Assembly (NCBI GenBank): GCA_959604115.1
Contig: CAUHBW010000074.1
Coordinates: 1-11,839, forward strand
Reading direction: 5' to 3'
Source of the DNA: an uncultured Bilophila sp.
Lineage (GTDB): Bacteria; Desulfobacterota; Desulfovibrionia; Desulfovibrionales; Desulfovibrionaceae
Length of the DNA: 11,839 bases
A program made the translations under genes and the position numbers. This document shows, one piece after another, positions 1 through 6,847 of the stretch (position 1 is the stretch's first letter; each line of letters starts with the position of its first letter). The notes beneath the pieces are model-generated. The model made no database searches, was not told the origin of the DNA, and saw only the letters and a list, made by a program, of their open reading frames with translations.

Positions 1-673
1 AAAACATTATTGTAATGAATCCAGTGAGCCCCAGGAGTATTCTCGGATGTCCTCCAATACGCTCCGTTTTTTTGATTTCATTCCCAATAAGGCGAATTCC
101 TTTGGAATTCGAGGCAATATAAACGCCTACTAAGAACAAACCGATGATACCCCACTCTACCACGTTATGGAGAGATAATATTTTTGCCATACCATAAACT
201 ATGGTAATACCAGATTTAGGAAACAGTATTTGTATAGTTGCGATCACTAATAATGAATGCAGAACGTCTGCCATGACGGCCGCAATCACTATATGTATTT
301 TTTTATACTTTACGCTCTTTTTGGCATATAAAAAGAGATAACCGGATAGATAGCCGAATACCATTCGTATTCCAACGCTGAGTACGATACTGGATAGAGG
401 CGCTCCACTGATGAAAGGTGAAAAGATCTGATCAGCATATGCTGTAGCACTCACAGATGCCTTCCACATGCTCGTCAGTCCGAATATTCCCCCCAGAAAA
501 AGTCCCTCCACAGGCCCGAACAAGAGGGCTCCGATAAGCACTGGCAGAGGCATGAATGTCAATGAAATTGGGGGAATGACGATATAGCCAAATGCAGAGA
601 ATGCCAGTACCAGTTCCACGGCTACGAGGGCGGACAATAGAGGGAGATAGAACGGGGAGTTGCGTATAGGCAC
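1..673 (-). CDS. ECF-transporter S-component-like membrane protein, C-terminus beyond the window
   Basis: An open frame of 224 codons runs without a stop from a GTG at 671-673 to the left edge. The start has AAAGAGG six bases upstream. The protein is very hydrophobic with about six membrane helices. Residues 28-72 carry the pattern typical of ECF S components: FGYIVIPPISLTF, then MPLPVLIGALLFGPVEG, then a Gly-rich helix ending GLTSMW. In ECF importers this fold binds a vitamin or other small ligand in the membrane. After helix six there is a charged linker (SNSKGIRLIGNEIKKTE) and a further hydrophobic stretch at the edge, so the protein is longer than a plain S component; fusion to a signalling output domain such as GGDEF is possible but not visible. 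No energising module is in view. The gene is clearly AT-richer than the genes to the right, which suggests separate ancestry. Coding status is firm, family fairly likely, ligand unknown. Confidence 0.72.
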   Translation of the reverse strand, partial: MPIRNSPFYLPLLSALVAVELVLAFSAFGYIVIPPISLTFMPLPVLIGALLFGPVEGLFLGGIFGLTSMWKASVSATAYADQIFSPFISGAPLSSIVLSVGIRMVFGYLSGYLFLYAKKSVKYKKIHIVIAAVMADVLHSLLVIATIQILFPKSGITIVYGMAKILSLHNVVEWGIIGLFLVGVYIASNSKGIRLIGNEIKKTERIGGHPRILLGLTGFITIMF

Positions 674-715
674 TGCATACCTCTTTACTGAATATGATTT
701 CAGCCGATTTGCTCG

Positions 716-745
716 ATTTTGCAGCGCATGCCCATAGCTTGTCAA
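716..745 (-). promoter_or_regulatory. candidate sigma-70 promoter of the S-component gene
   Basis: On the minus strand a perfect TTGACA (740-745) is followed after 18 bases by CAAAAT (716-721, four of six matches to TATAAT). It lies about 45 bases before the GTG start at 673. The -35 box is strong and the -10 weak. Confidence 0.4.
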
Positions 746-858
746 ACAAGAAAAATTCCAGACGGATCACCATAAAATACACTTAGTTGCCCAATATTCC
801 AATCCGGGTATCAAACGAACCGTACTCTCGCTTTAGGTTGGAGACGTTACGGTGCGTT

Positions 859-884
859 GAGATAAGGCCTAATGGCCTTTTCTC
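859..884 (+). terminator. hairpin with T-rich 3' side, plus orientation
   Basis: GAGATAAGGCC and GGCCTTTTCTC pair around the loop TAAT with a single mismatch. Four T residues fall in the descending arm in plus orientation. No plus-strand gene ends before it, so what it would terminate is unclear. Confidence 0.4.
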
Positions 885-925
885 TCGTGGCGTCAGCCCA
901 CGGATCGTTCTATTCACCCCAATAT

Positions 926-967
926 GGGAAAGGCCAAGGGAACTTCCCCCGGCCTTTTCCACTTTTT
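926..967 (+). terminator. rho-independent terminator, plus orientation
   Basis: GGAAAGGCC (927-935) pairs with GGCCTTTTCC (951-960), with a further GGGA/TCCC pairing inside. TTTTT at 963-967 follows on the plus strand only. It sits about 45 bases after the hairpin at 859-884, as tandem terminators do, yet there is no plus-strand gene upstream. Confidence 0.55.
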
Positions 968-1100
968 ATTCGGTGCGCTGCCGTACTCCCTCGACGGCGG
1001 CCTGTCCTGCCTTTGCTGACCGAAGGCCGGGTCGGCGAGAGCGGCCATTCTTCAGCTTTCTCGGCAAGCTGCCGGTCACTGTTATCTCCTATCTCTTAAT

Positions 1101-1152
1101 GAGTCCTGACCCTCGTTGCGCGACGTCTGCTTTCTGTCGGAAAGCAGGACTC
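1101..1152. repeat. long inverted repeat with nested hairpin
   Basis: GAGTCCTG (1101-1108) is the exact reverse complement of CAGGACTC (1145-1152). Nested inside, CTGCTTTC (1127-1134) pairs with GAAAGCAG (1140-1147) around a five-base loop. The two stems share CAG at 1145-1147 and so partly compete. No T run follows on either strand, so it is not a simple terminator; a structured RNA is possible. Confidence 0.4.
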
Positions 1153-1394
1153 CCTCCACAGTATCCCGAGCGTTTTCTTCCTGATACCCGCCGCACCCGG
1201 CGGTGCGGAGCAGAATCCGCCCTCCGCCCCTGACGGCGTGGTGGACGTGCCTGTTGTTCCGGCATCCCGGCTCGAGGTCACGTTGCCGATGCCTCCTCGG
1301 CGGAGACATGTTCAGGCAGCTGTTGCCCACGAAGTATTGGGCTCCCGCCGCGCGGGAACACTTCCATGATGCCGTTCATGGCTGTTTCCTTGGT

Positions 1395-2186
1395 TTAGTG
1401 GGGCGTTGTTTCGGCGGCCTTTCCGACAGGGGAAATGCCGAAGGCCTTTTTGACTTCTTCCGCCACGGCCTGGGCCAGTACGGCGTGATTCGCGGGCGTC
1501 AGATGGATTTCGTCGGGAGCCTGTCCGAAGGGAACCACCGTCGCCGCGTCGAAGAAGGACGCGCCCGCGTTTTCGGCCACCGTCCTCAACAGGCCGGGGA
1601 GCGCTTCGCTTTTTGCCCGCGAGCCCTCGAAAAACGTCTTGAATCGACCGTGTTGGATGTCCAGTTTGGGAGGGGAAAGCACGAGAACCTTTGGGACGGC
1701 GAACCCGGTGTTGCGCTGCCATTCTCCTTTGGAGACGATGGAGACGAGAGTCCCGACTCCTTGGGCGATGTCGGAGGCGCTGCGCTGATGATCCTTGCGG
1801 AGATCGTTTGTCCCCAACATGATGATCACCATGTCCAACGGCATGTGGGAGGACAGGGCCGCCGGAAGATAGGCGGCTCCGTTCATGCCCGCGCCCGGTA
1901 TGACGCCCGAGCCGGATTGCGCCGGACAGTCGATGGTGGTGGTTCGGCCCCCCAGAGCCTCGACCACGACCTCATAGTCGCTGCCCAGCAGTTCCGCCAT
2001 CCTGCCGGGCCAAGCCACGTTTCGCGGCAGACGCCCGACGACGCCCTTGTCGTCCGTGGTCCAGCCGAAGGAGTTGGAGTCGCCGAACACCATGATGCGC
2101 TTTTCCGCGTCGGCGGCTGAGGCGATGGCGGCTAGTCCTAAGACAAGGATGAGGCACATTGTGGTGATGAGTTTTGTTTGTTTCAT
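1395..2186 (-). CDS. secreted SGNH/GDSL-family hydrolase
   Basis: This 263-residue protein is a probable esterase or lipase-like hydrolase of the SGNH fold. Block I is VFGDSNSFGW with nucleophile Ser37 (GDSN rather than GDSL), the block II glycine is near Gly79 (EALGGRTT), block III is GTND at 125-128, and block V is DEIH with the Asp225/His228 pair. All four catalytic elements are present, so it should be active. The first 24 residues form a Sec signal peptide (Lys at 2 and 5, hydrophobic core, ASA before Ala-Asp), placing it outside the cytoplasmic membrane. The start at 2186 is chosen because GGGAGA lies four bases upstream and the signal peptide begins there; the frame stays open a further 14 codons upstream without reason to use them. 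It is transcribed alone, divergently from the AraC pair. The acyl substrate cannot be told from sequence; carbohydrate esterase and lysophospholipase roles both occur in this family. Confidence 0.9.
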   Translation of the reverse strand: MKQTKLITTMCLILVLGLAAIASAADAEKRIMVFGDSNSFGWTTDDKGVVGRLPRNVAWPGRMAELLGSDYEVVVEALGGRTTTIDCPAQSGSGVIPGAGMNGAAYLPAALSSHMPLDMVIIMLGTNDLRKDHQRSASDIAQGVGTLVSIVSKGEWQRNTGFAVPKVLVLSPPKLDIQHGRFKTFFEGSRAKSEALPGLLRTVAENAGASFFDAATVVPFGQAPDEIHLTPANHAVLAQAVAEEVKKAFGISPVGKAAETTPH

Positions 2187-2280
2187 GGCTTCTCCCTTTC
2201 TGGAATACAGTTGGCTTCGCTTCCACATTTCTGTTTCTTGTGTATTGGTTGCGCCCGCGCCCGGAAAGACCTTATTTTTT

Positions 2281-2293
2281 CAAAAAGTTGCCT
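2281..2293. repeat. 13-base element, copy 1 (upstream of the SGNH hydrolase)
   Basis: CAAAAAGTTGCCT lies about 95 bases upstream of the minus-strand hydrolase. An identical copy is at 6807-6819, upstream of the minus-strand DUF4405 operon in the same relative orientation. Next to it TTCAAAAAG occurs twice (2279 and 2311), 32 bases apart. It could be an operator, but a single shared 13-mer in a window of this size can also arise by chance. Confidence 0.3.
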
Positions 2294-2334
2294 TTTTCTG
2301 TCAGCGGTTGTTCAAAAAGACGGAATGATGGTAG

Positions 2335-2367
2335 AAAAAAGGTACTTCCCCGAAAGGAGAAGTGCCT
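2335..2367 (-). terminator. strong hairpin with U-tract in minus orientation, in the AraC leader
   Basis: Positions 2340-2351 and 2356-2367 form a 12-base-pair stem with one G-T wobble and one mismatch. On the plus strand the loop is GAAA, a GNRA tetraloop. On the minus strand the stem is followed by TTTTTT (2335-2340), the signature of a rho-independent terminator. It would stop minus-strand transcription before it reaches the SGNH hydrolase. In plus-strand RNA it would be a stable hairpin about 26 bases before the first AraC start. Confidence 0.6.
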
Positions 2368-2393
2368 ATCAGGCAAGGAGGTTGAGTTACGTC

Positions 2394-3421
2394 ATGGCCG
2401 ACTGCGATCGCGAAAAAATAGTGACCGCCAATATGAAATTGAAGGAAATACTGTTCCAGCATACGGACAGGCCCGGCGTCTGTTCCTCCTCCATCGACGG
2501 ACTGTCTTTGGTGCGCCGCGAAGCCGTCGACAGTTCGGAGCGGTGCATTGAGAAGCCGCTGGTTTCCGTCATCGTCCAGGGCGTCAAGCATTCCACGGTC
2601 GGCACGCAGGAATACCGTATCCGCGAGAACCAGTGTCTTGTTTCCGGAGTGGACATGCCGAGTGCGTCGTACGTCGTCGAACCGACGCCGGAAAAACCGT
2701 TTCTTTCCCTTTTCTTTTATCTGGACAGACAGATGCTGACCGATCTGGTTATGGAGATGGAGCCGGAAAACCGGCCTCACCGTATGGGAGGGCAGGGCGT
2801 ATCCGTGGCTGACGCGGAACCGGAGTCTCTGGAAAGCCTGCTGCGCCTTGCGGAACTTTTGGACAAGCCAAAGCAGATCGCCATCCGCGCGCCGATCATC
2901 TGCGCGAGTTGCACTACTTGCTTCTTATCGGCCCGCAGGGCGGCATTCTGCAGGGACTGTACACGCAGGGGGCGCAGAACAATCAGGTGATTCAGGCCAT
3001 TTCGTTATTGAGGCGGAATATCGCCAGTCCCTTGCGCGCGGACGATCTGGCCCGGCAGGTCAATATGTCGGTGTCAAGCCTGCATTGCCATTTCAAAAGC
3101 GTCACCGGATTCAGCCCCTTGCAGTATCACAAGCATTTGCGGCTGCATGAGGCCCAGCGTCTGATGCTGGCGGAAAACGAACGGGCGACCAATGCGGCTC
3201 TGTCCGTGGGCTATGAGTGCGTCACACAGTCCAACCGGGAGTACAAGCGCATGTTCGGGGAACCGCCGCATCGGGACATAAAGGGTTTGGACGGTACCGA
3301 ACGAAAGCGGCCTTTCTCGTGTCGACAAAATAAGCCCGGCATGGCGGGGACAATAGATATGTTTCTCCCAATTTCTTGCCTAAAAATTTCAGGGGGCTTC
3401 CTGTGGAAAAAAGTGTGGTAG
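2394..3421 (+). pseudogene. AraC-family regulator with AraC_N domain, frameshifted
   Basis: This is the first of two tandem paralogues. From ATG 2394 (AAGGAGG 12 bases upstream) the frame encodes an AraC_N-type sensor domain, with VSVIVQGVKHSTVG and VDMPSASYVVEPTPEKPF as hallmarks, up to AIRAPI. Near 2896-2901 one base is missing relative to the downstream copy: the paralogue has IREIHYLLLVGPQG, and here RELHYLLLIGPQG appears only in the next frame. The first frame then runs to a stop at 2990, while the second frame carries the whole DNA-binding domain with two HTH units (SVSSLHCHFK, QSNREYKR). Over the last 73 residues of that domain about 51 match the neighbour. The usual Phe of the second helix (QFNREYKR) is Ser here. 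After GEPPHRD the frame continues for 47 residues with no counterpart, suggesting a lost stop. Probably a dead gene; a sequencing error or programmed frameshift is the alternative. Confidence 0.8.
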
Positions 3422-3466
3422 GCTCTGCCAAAATCAGTCCACCGGACAGGCAGGAGGCCGGAGAAG

Positions 3467-4378
3467 ATGGCAAGTGTCGATAACGAAGTGAAGCGCGTCA
3501 ATGAGGAGCTGAAAAAAGCGATGGTACGCCGTGTACCCAATCCCGGAAAATACGCCACGGCCATTCAAGGCTTGACGTTCTCGCGGCGTCAGAAAATCAA
3601 CAAGGCCGACAACTGCTTCGGCAAACCCTCAGTGGCGGTGATCGTCCAGGGAAGCAAATGCGCCATCATCGGGGAACGGGAATGCCGTTACGCTGAAGGG
3701 CAGTATTGCATCACCGGGGTTGATTTGCCGAGTGCGTTCTATGTGTTGAATCCCAGCGAGGAGAAACCGTTTCTGGCCGTCATCCTTGAGCTGGACGGCG
3801 GGCTTGTGTCCCGGCTGGCGGCGGAAATGCCCCCTTCTTCCGGGAGGGAGAACGGAGGCTGCTGCGGTCTTTCCGTGGGTGACTCGGACGCCGATCTTCT
3901 CAACTGCTTTTTGCGGCTTGTGGAGCTGCTGGACAAGCCGGAACAGATACGCATCCGCGCCCCCATGATTATCCGTGAAATCCATTATCTTTTGCTTGTC
4001 GGACCTCAGGGGAGGAGCCTGCGCCTGCTGAACACCCTGGGTACGCAAAGCAACATGATCGCTCACGCCATCGCCTGGTTGAAGGAGAACTACAGGGCTC
4101 CGTTTGAAGTGGAGGCGCTGGCGCGGCAAGTCCATATGTCGTCTTCCTCTTTTCACAGGCATTTCAAGGAGATTACGGGGCTCAGCCCGTTGCAGTACCA
4201 CAATCAGCTGCGGCTGTATGAAGCCCAGCGCCTGATGCTGATGGAGGATCAGCGGGCGTCCAACGCGTCACTGCGTGTGGGCTACGAAAGCGATGCGCAA
4301 TTCAACCGGGAGTATAAAAGGCTTTTCGGCGAGCCGCCGTATCGGGACAAGCTCCAGCGTCGGGTTCTTCTTCAGTAA
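3467..4378 (+). CDS. AraC-family transcriptional regulator (AraC_N sensor plus HTH)
   Basis: This 303-residue protein has the full architecture of the AraC_N subgroup. The N-terminal cupin-like sensor covers about residues 25-180 (SVAVIVQGSKCAIIG, GVDLPSAFYVLNPSEEKPF). The C-terminal region from about 200 has two helix-turn-helix units: VHMSSSSFHRHFKEITGLSP and the AraC signature QFNREYKRLFGEPP. The start has AGGAGG nine bases upstream and lies 45 bases after the end of the preceding paralogue, so the two may be cotranscribed. Members of this subgroup include E. coli YqhC, which senses reactive aldehydes and activates an aldehyde reductase and an aldo/keto reductase. An aldo/keto reductase and flavoproteins are encoded nearby, so a similar role here is plausible but is inference. 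The targets and ligand are not visible. Transcription ends at the hairpin just after the stop. Confidence 0.93.
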   Translation: MASVDNEVKRVNEELKKAMVRRVPNPGKYATAIQGLTFSRRQKINKADNCFGKPSVAVIVQGSKCAIIGERECRYAEGQYCITGVDLPSAFYVLNPSEEKPFLAVILELDGGLVSRLAAEMPPSSGRENGGCCGLSVGDSDADLLNCFLRLVELLDKPEQIRIRAPMIIREIHYLLLVGPQGRSLRLLNTLGTQSNMIAHAIAWLKENYRAPFEVEALARQVHMSSSSFHRHFKEITGLSPLQYHNQLRLYEAQRLMLMEDQRASNASLRVGYESDAQFNREYKRLFGEPPYRDKLQRRVLLQ

Positions 4379-4379
4379 G

Positions 4380-4418
4380 GCAAAGAGGCCCTCGCAACAC
4401 GCGGGGGCCTCTCTTTGC
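4380..4418. terminator. bidirectional terminator hairpin between convergent genes
   Basis: GCAAAGAGGCCC and GGGGGCCTCTCTTTGC pair with a two-base bulge around CTCGCAACACGC; part of the loop can extend the stem. It starts two bases after the AraC stop and ends 33 bases before the flavodoxin stop, so it likely serves both convergent transcripts. The U tract is short in either direction. Confidence 0.6.
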
Positions 4419-4451
4419 GCCTATGGGGCGAACGTGGATCAGGTTGGAGTT

Positions 4452-5033
4452 TCAGCGTTTCATGCCGACCCGGTCCAGCCATGCGTCCATATCGCCGGAC
4501 AGGGAACTGCCGCCGCTGTAGCGCACGGACAGAGCCTCCACAATTTTCGAGGAAGGACACAGCTTGGCGATGTCGGTGACGCTCTGCCCCAGACGGCCGC
4601 CTCCGTGGCTGACGAAGGGGATGAGAGTCTTGCCGGACAAGTCGTATTGTTCAAGGAAGGCGGCGATGGGCATGGGGATAGAGGCCCACCAGTTGGGATA
4701 GCCGAGGAAAATCACGTCATAGCGCGCCATGTCGACGATGCGCGTCTTGAGTTCGGGCCGCGCCGCTCTTTCTTGATCGCGTTTGGCCTGATCGAGACAG
4801 GTATTGTAGTCCTGCGAATACGGCGTAGCCAGTTCGATTTCGATCAGGTCGCCGCCGACTTTCTGATGAAGCAGCCGGGCGATGCCTCGTGTGTTGCCCG
4901 ACCACGAAAAGTACGCCACAAGCACGTTTCCCGGAGCGGCGAGGGCCGGGCCGGAAAGACCGCCCACGGCGAGCGCGCCGAGGCCGAGGGCCGTTCCCTT
5001 CAGAAAGAGGCGGCGGGAAAGATAACGAGTCAT
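4452..5033 (-). CDS. Tat-exported flavodoxin
   Basis: This 193-residue flavodoxin-fold protein is of the Flavodoxin_4 type. Residues 1-33 are a twin-arginine signal (SRRLFLKG, Ala/Gly/Leu-rich core, ALA before Ala-Pro), so the protein should be folded with FMN in the cytoplasm and exported through Tat. The FMN phosphate loop is FSWSGNT at 42-48. LGYPNWWASIPMP and PFVSHGGGRLGQS form the isoalloxazine-contact regions usual for the family. GGAGG lies seven bases before the ATG at 5033. It is the last gene of a three-gene minus-strand operon and starts 51 bases after the SUMF1-like gene. Flavodoxins normally work in the cytoplasm with NAD(P)H- or ferredoxin-linked partners; here an extracytoplasmic electron donor is needed. 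The DUF4405 membrane protein of the same operon is the obvious candidate, by inference. Confidence 0.92.
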   Translation of the reverse strand: MTRYLSRRLFLKGTALGLGALAVGGLSGPALAAPGNVLVAYFSWSGNTRGIARLLHQKVGGDLIEIELATPYSQDYNTCLDQAKRDQERAARPELKTRIVDMARYDVIFLGYPNWWASIPMPIAAFLEQYDLSGKTLIPFVSHGGGRLGQSVTDIAKLCPSSKIVEALSVRYSGGSSLSGDMDAWLDRVGMKR

Positions 5034-5084
5034 AAGGATACCTCCGAATGGTATGTCGTTTTTGTGAGGGTTGCGGCGGAATCG

Positions 5085-5906
5085 CTATTTCGTGTTGCGG
5101 GCAAGCCGGAAGCCGAGATTGAATGTCGCATTGCCGGGGGGATAGGCCGCGCGATACGCCGAGCGCAGATGACGCCCGAAATCGTTCCAGCCGCCGCCCC
5201 TGTTGACGCGATAGGTGCCGGAAGCGGCCCCCGCCGGGTCCGTTGCCGCACCGTCGGCATAGGCTCCGTACCAGTCCCAGCACCATTCCCAGACGTTGCC
5301 GTGCATGTCGTACAGGCCCCACGGGTTCGGCGGGAAACCGCCCACGGGGACCGTCCGGCTGCGGTATTGCCCGCCGGGATGACCATCATAGGGATAGGCC
5401 CCGTAATAGTTGGCCTGCTCGACGGTTACGTTGCCTCCGGTGGAAAACGGCGTCGTCGTTCCCGCGCGGCAGGCGTATTCCCATTCCGCTTCGGTGGGGA
5501 GCCGGTAGCCGTTCGCATCACGGTTCCAGACGACGGCGCGGGCATCGCCGGTTCCCGTTACCGTATAGGCGGGCGTCAGCCCTTCCTTGACGCTTCGGGC
5601 ATTGCAGTAGGCCACAGCATCGTGCCAACTGACGTTTTCCACCGGCAGATCGTCCCCCTTGAACTGGCTGGGCTCACTCCCCATGAGCTCCCGGTATTCC
5701 TTTTGAGTGACTTCATGCGTACCCATGTGAAAGTCCCGGACGGTGACCTGATGCCGCTTCTCGTCTTTTTCACGGCGGACTTCCGAATCCGGGCTGCCCA
5801 TCTCGAAGGTTCCGCCCTTGACGAGCACCAATTCATCGGCCGCCCAAACCTGTGCCGCCGACAACGCCAAAGCCAGACAGAAGACGGTGGTTGTGAGTAT
5901 TTTCAT
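5085..5906 (-). CDS. secreted SUMF1/FGE-fold protein lacking the catalytic cysteines
   Basis: This 273-residue protein has a Sec signal peptide (cleavage likely near residue 22-23, VWA/AD) and one formylglycine-generating-enzyme-type domain filling the rest. Motifs in order are VKGGTFEMGS, THEVTQKEYRELMG, PVENVSWHDAVAYC, YRLPTEAEWEYACRAGT, DMHGNVWEWCWDWYG, VNRGGGWND and NLGFRLAR. True sulfatase-activating enzymes have a catalytic Cys pair between the RGG and GFR motifs. Here that segment has Trp-Asn-Asp-Phe and no Cys, and no sulfatase gene is in view, so formylglycine generation is unlikely. Related proteins act as other oxidases or as binding scaffolds. AAGGAG lies six bases before the ATG. 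It sits between the DUF4405 gene (33 bases upstream) and the flavodoxin (51 bases downstream), so it may belong to an extracytoplasmic redox complex. Its actual role is unknown. Confidence 0.9.
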   Translation of the reverse strand: MKILTTTVFCLALALSAAQVWAADELVLVKGGTFEMGSPDSEVRREKDEKRHQVTVRDFHMGTHEVTQKEYRELMGSEPSQFKGDDLPVENVSWHDAVAYCNARSVKEGLTPAYTVTGTGDARAVVWNRDANGYRLPTEAEWEYACRAGTTTPFSTGGNVTVEQANYYGAYPYDGHPGGQYRSRTVPVGGFPPNPWGLYDMHGNVWEWCWDWYGAYADGAATDPAGAASGTYRVNRGGGWNDFGRHLRSAYRAAYPPGNATFNLGFRLARNTK

Positions 5907-5939
5907 GGTGTGCTCCTTGGATTACCTTGTGGCTGTGAT

Positions 5940-6653
5940 TCATTTCGTACCGGACGCTTCCCAATTCCCTGCGGGGCACAAGAAGGGGCCGCTCTTTTTT
6001 CGTATCAGACGGGAAAGAGCGGAGGCCGCCCATGCGCACAGAAAGAAGGCCGCGCCGTAGTCCAGAAGGAAAAGGGGGATGCCGTCGTTTTCGCTCCACG
6101 CCATGAAGGCGCTGCGCATCGTCAGGGGATACGCCAGTTCTCTTTGTATGAAGACGTATGCGCCATAGGATGCAATCACGATGCCGATGAGGGGGGACAA
6201 TGCCTTGTGTCTGCACGAATGCGGCGGAAGCGCATAACGATTGAGCGTTGCGGACATTTTTTTCCAATAGAGTCCCAGATGTACCGCCGCGAGGAGGAAA
6301 CTCCAGTGGGCGAAAAAGATATGCAGTGTTCTGGAAAAGAGTTCGCCTTTGAACCCCAGAAACGAAAATACGCTTTTGGAGATGACGGCGGCGCTTGCCA
6401 GAGTGCCGACAAAAAACAGCAGCAACAGAATGTTCAACAGAGCCCGGATGGAGCGGGCAGGGGGATAGGGGCCTTTGAACAGGGTTCCGTACCAGTGCCT
6501 GTTCAGCCATGTGTGCAGCAAGAACGCTCCGGTAAAAAGGACGCCCAGGATTTCATGGGGAATGTTGCCCGTATGGCGATCAGCCATGAGCAGCGGAAAC
6601 AGGATGACCATACTGGCGTCAAGTAGAGGTTTTTCGGGTGTGCTTGCCGACAT
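5940..6653 (-). CDS. DUF4405 cytochrome b-like membrane protein
   Basis: This 237-residue integral membrane protein has about five hydrophobic segments: around residues 12-24, 33-50, 71-92, 108-129, and two near the C-terminus. Histidines sit inside or at the ends of helices at 33 (IPHEILG), 47 (LLHTWLNRHWY), 111 and 116 (TLHIFFAHW) and 125 (VHLGLYW). This pattern matches DUF4405, a family thought to bind haem like cytochrome b561 and to move electrons across the membrane. AGGAGG lies five bases before the ATG at 6653. It is the first gene of the operon with the SUMF1-like protein and the Tat flavodoxin. A reasonable role is a quinol-linked electron donor to the exported flavodoxin; the haem ligation and direction of flow are inference. 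The C-terminal tail after the last helix is basic (RLIRKKSG). Confidence 0.85.
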   Translation of the reverse strand: MSASTPEKPLLDASMVILFPLLMADRHTGNIPHEILGVLFTGAFLLHTWLNRHWYGTLFKGPYPPARSIRALLNILLLLFFVGTLASAAVISKSVFSFLGFKGELFSRTLHIFFAHWSFLLAAVHLGLYWKKMSATLNRYALPPHSCRHKALSPLIGIVIASYGAYVFIQRELAYPLTMRSAFMAWSENDGIPLFLLDYGAAFFLCAWAASALSRLIRKKSGPFLCPAGNWEASGTK

Positions 6654-6806
6654 GCCGCCCTCCTTGTTCAGATTTTCTAAGAAAGAACGGAGGTCCGCCT
6701 GTCCGGGGGCGGATGGTCTCGAGGCCGTCCGGAGCTGGGGCGTTCCGGGTTTCTCCTTGTTTGGATACTACGGGCATGGCCTTGTGAACTGAAGATGCAA
6801 TTCCCG

Positions 6807-6819
6807 CAAAAAGTTGCCT
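6807..6819. repeat. 13-base element, copy 2 (upstream of the DUF4405 operon)
   Basis: CAAAAAGTTGCCT is identical to 2281-2293 and lies about 155 bases upstream of the minus-strand DUF4405 start, in the same orientation relative to the gene. The rest of the gap 6654-6847 shows a short inverted repeat (TCCGCC/GGCGGA near 6692-6714) but no clear promoter. Confidence 0.3.
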
Positions 6820-6847
6820 GTTCATGTCATGGTGGGCGAAGGGGGAT

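Larger units (their letters stand above)
674..1394. other. 720-base stretch without a convincing gene
   Basis: No recognisable protein is encoded on either strand. Two tiny minus-strand frames have decent ribosome sites. One is an ATG frame of 33 codons at 1278-1379, starting 15 bases after the hydrolase stop behind AAGGA. The other is a GTG frame of 37 codons at 966-1079 behind AGGAG; its product is Arg/Lys-rich. Neither resembles a known family. Several overlapping frames stay open only because the stretch is GC-rich. It also holds two plus-strand terminator-like hairpins and one larger inverted repeat, listed separately. It may be a decayed gene region or encode structured RNA. Confidence 0.5.

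Noticed and set aside
432..782. A 116-codon minus-strand frame overlapping the S-component gene
   Set aside because: It occupies another frame of the same strand as the S-component gene, which has the transmembrane pattern and a good ribosome site; this frame shows neither.
781..860. A GGTTCG-like stretch resembling a tRNA T-arm on the minus strand
   Set aside because: No acceptor stem, anticodon arm or CCA end can be folded around it.
1203..2120. A 305-codon plus-strand frame
   Set aside because: It is antisense to the SGNH hydrolase, whose catalytic blocks and signal peptide are clear; its own composition is Arg/Gly/His-rich and no motif is seen.
4275..6626. A 783-codon open frame on the plus strand
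   Set aside because: It starts inside the AraC gene and runs antisense to three well-supported minus-strand genes. It has no recognisable domain and is kept open by GC-rich codons of the real genes.
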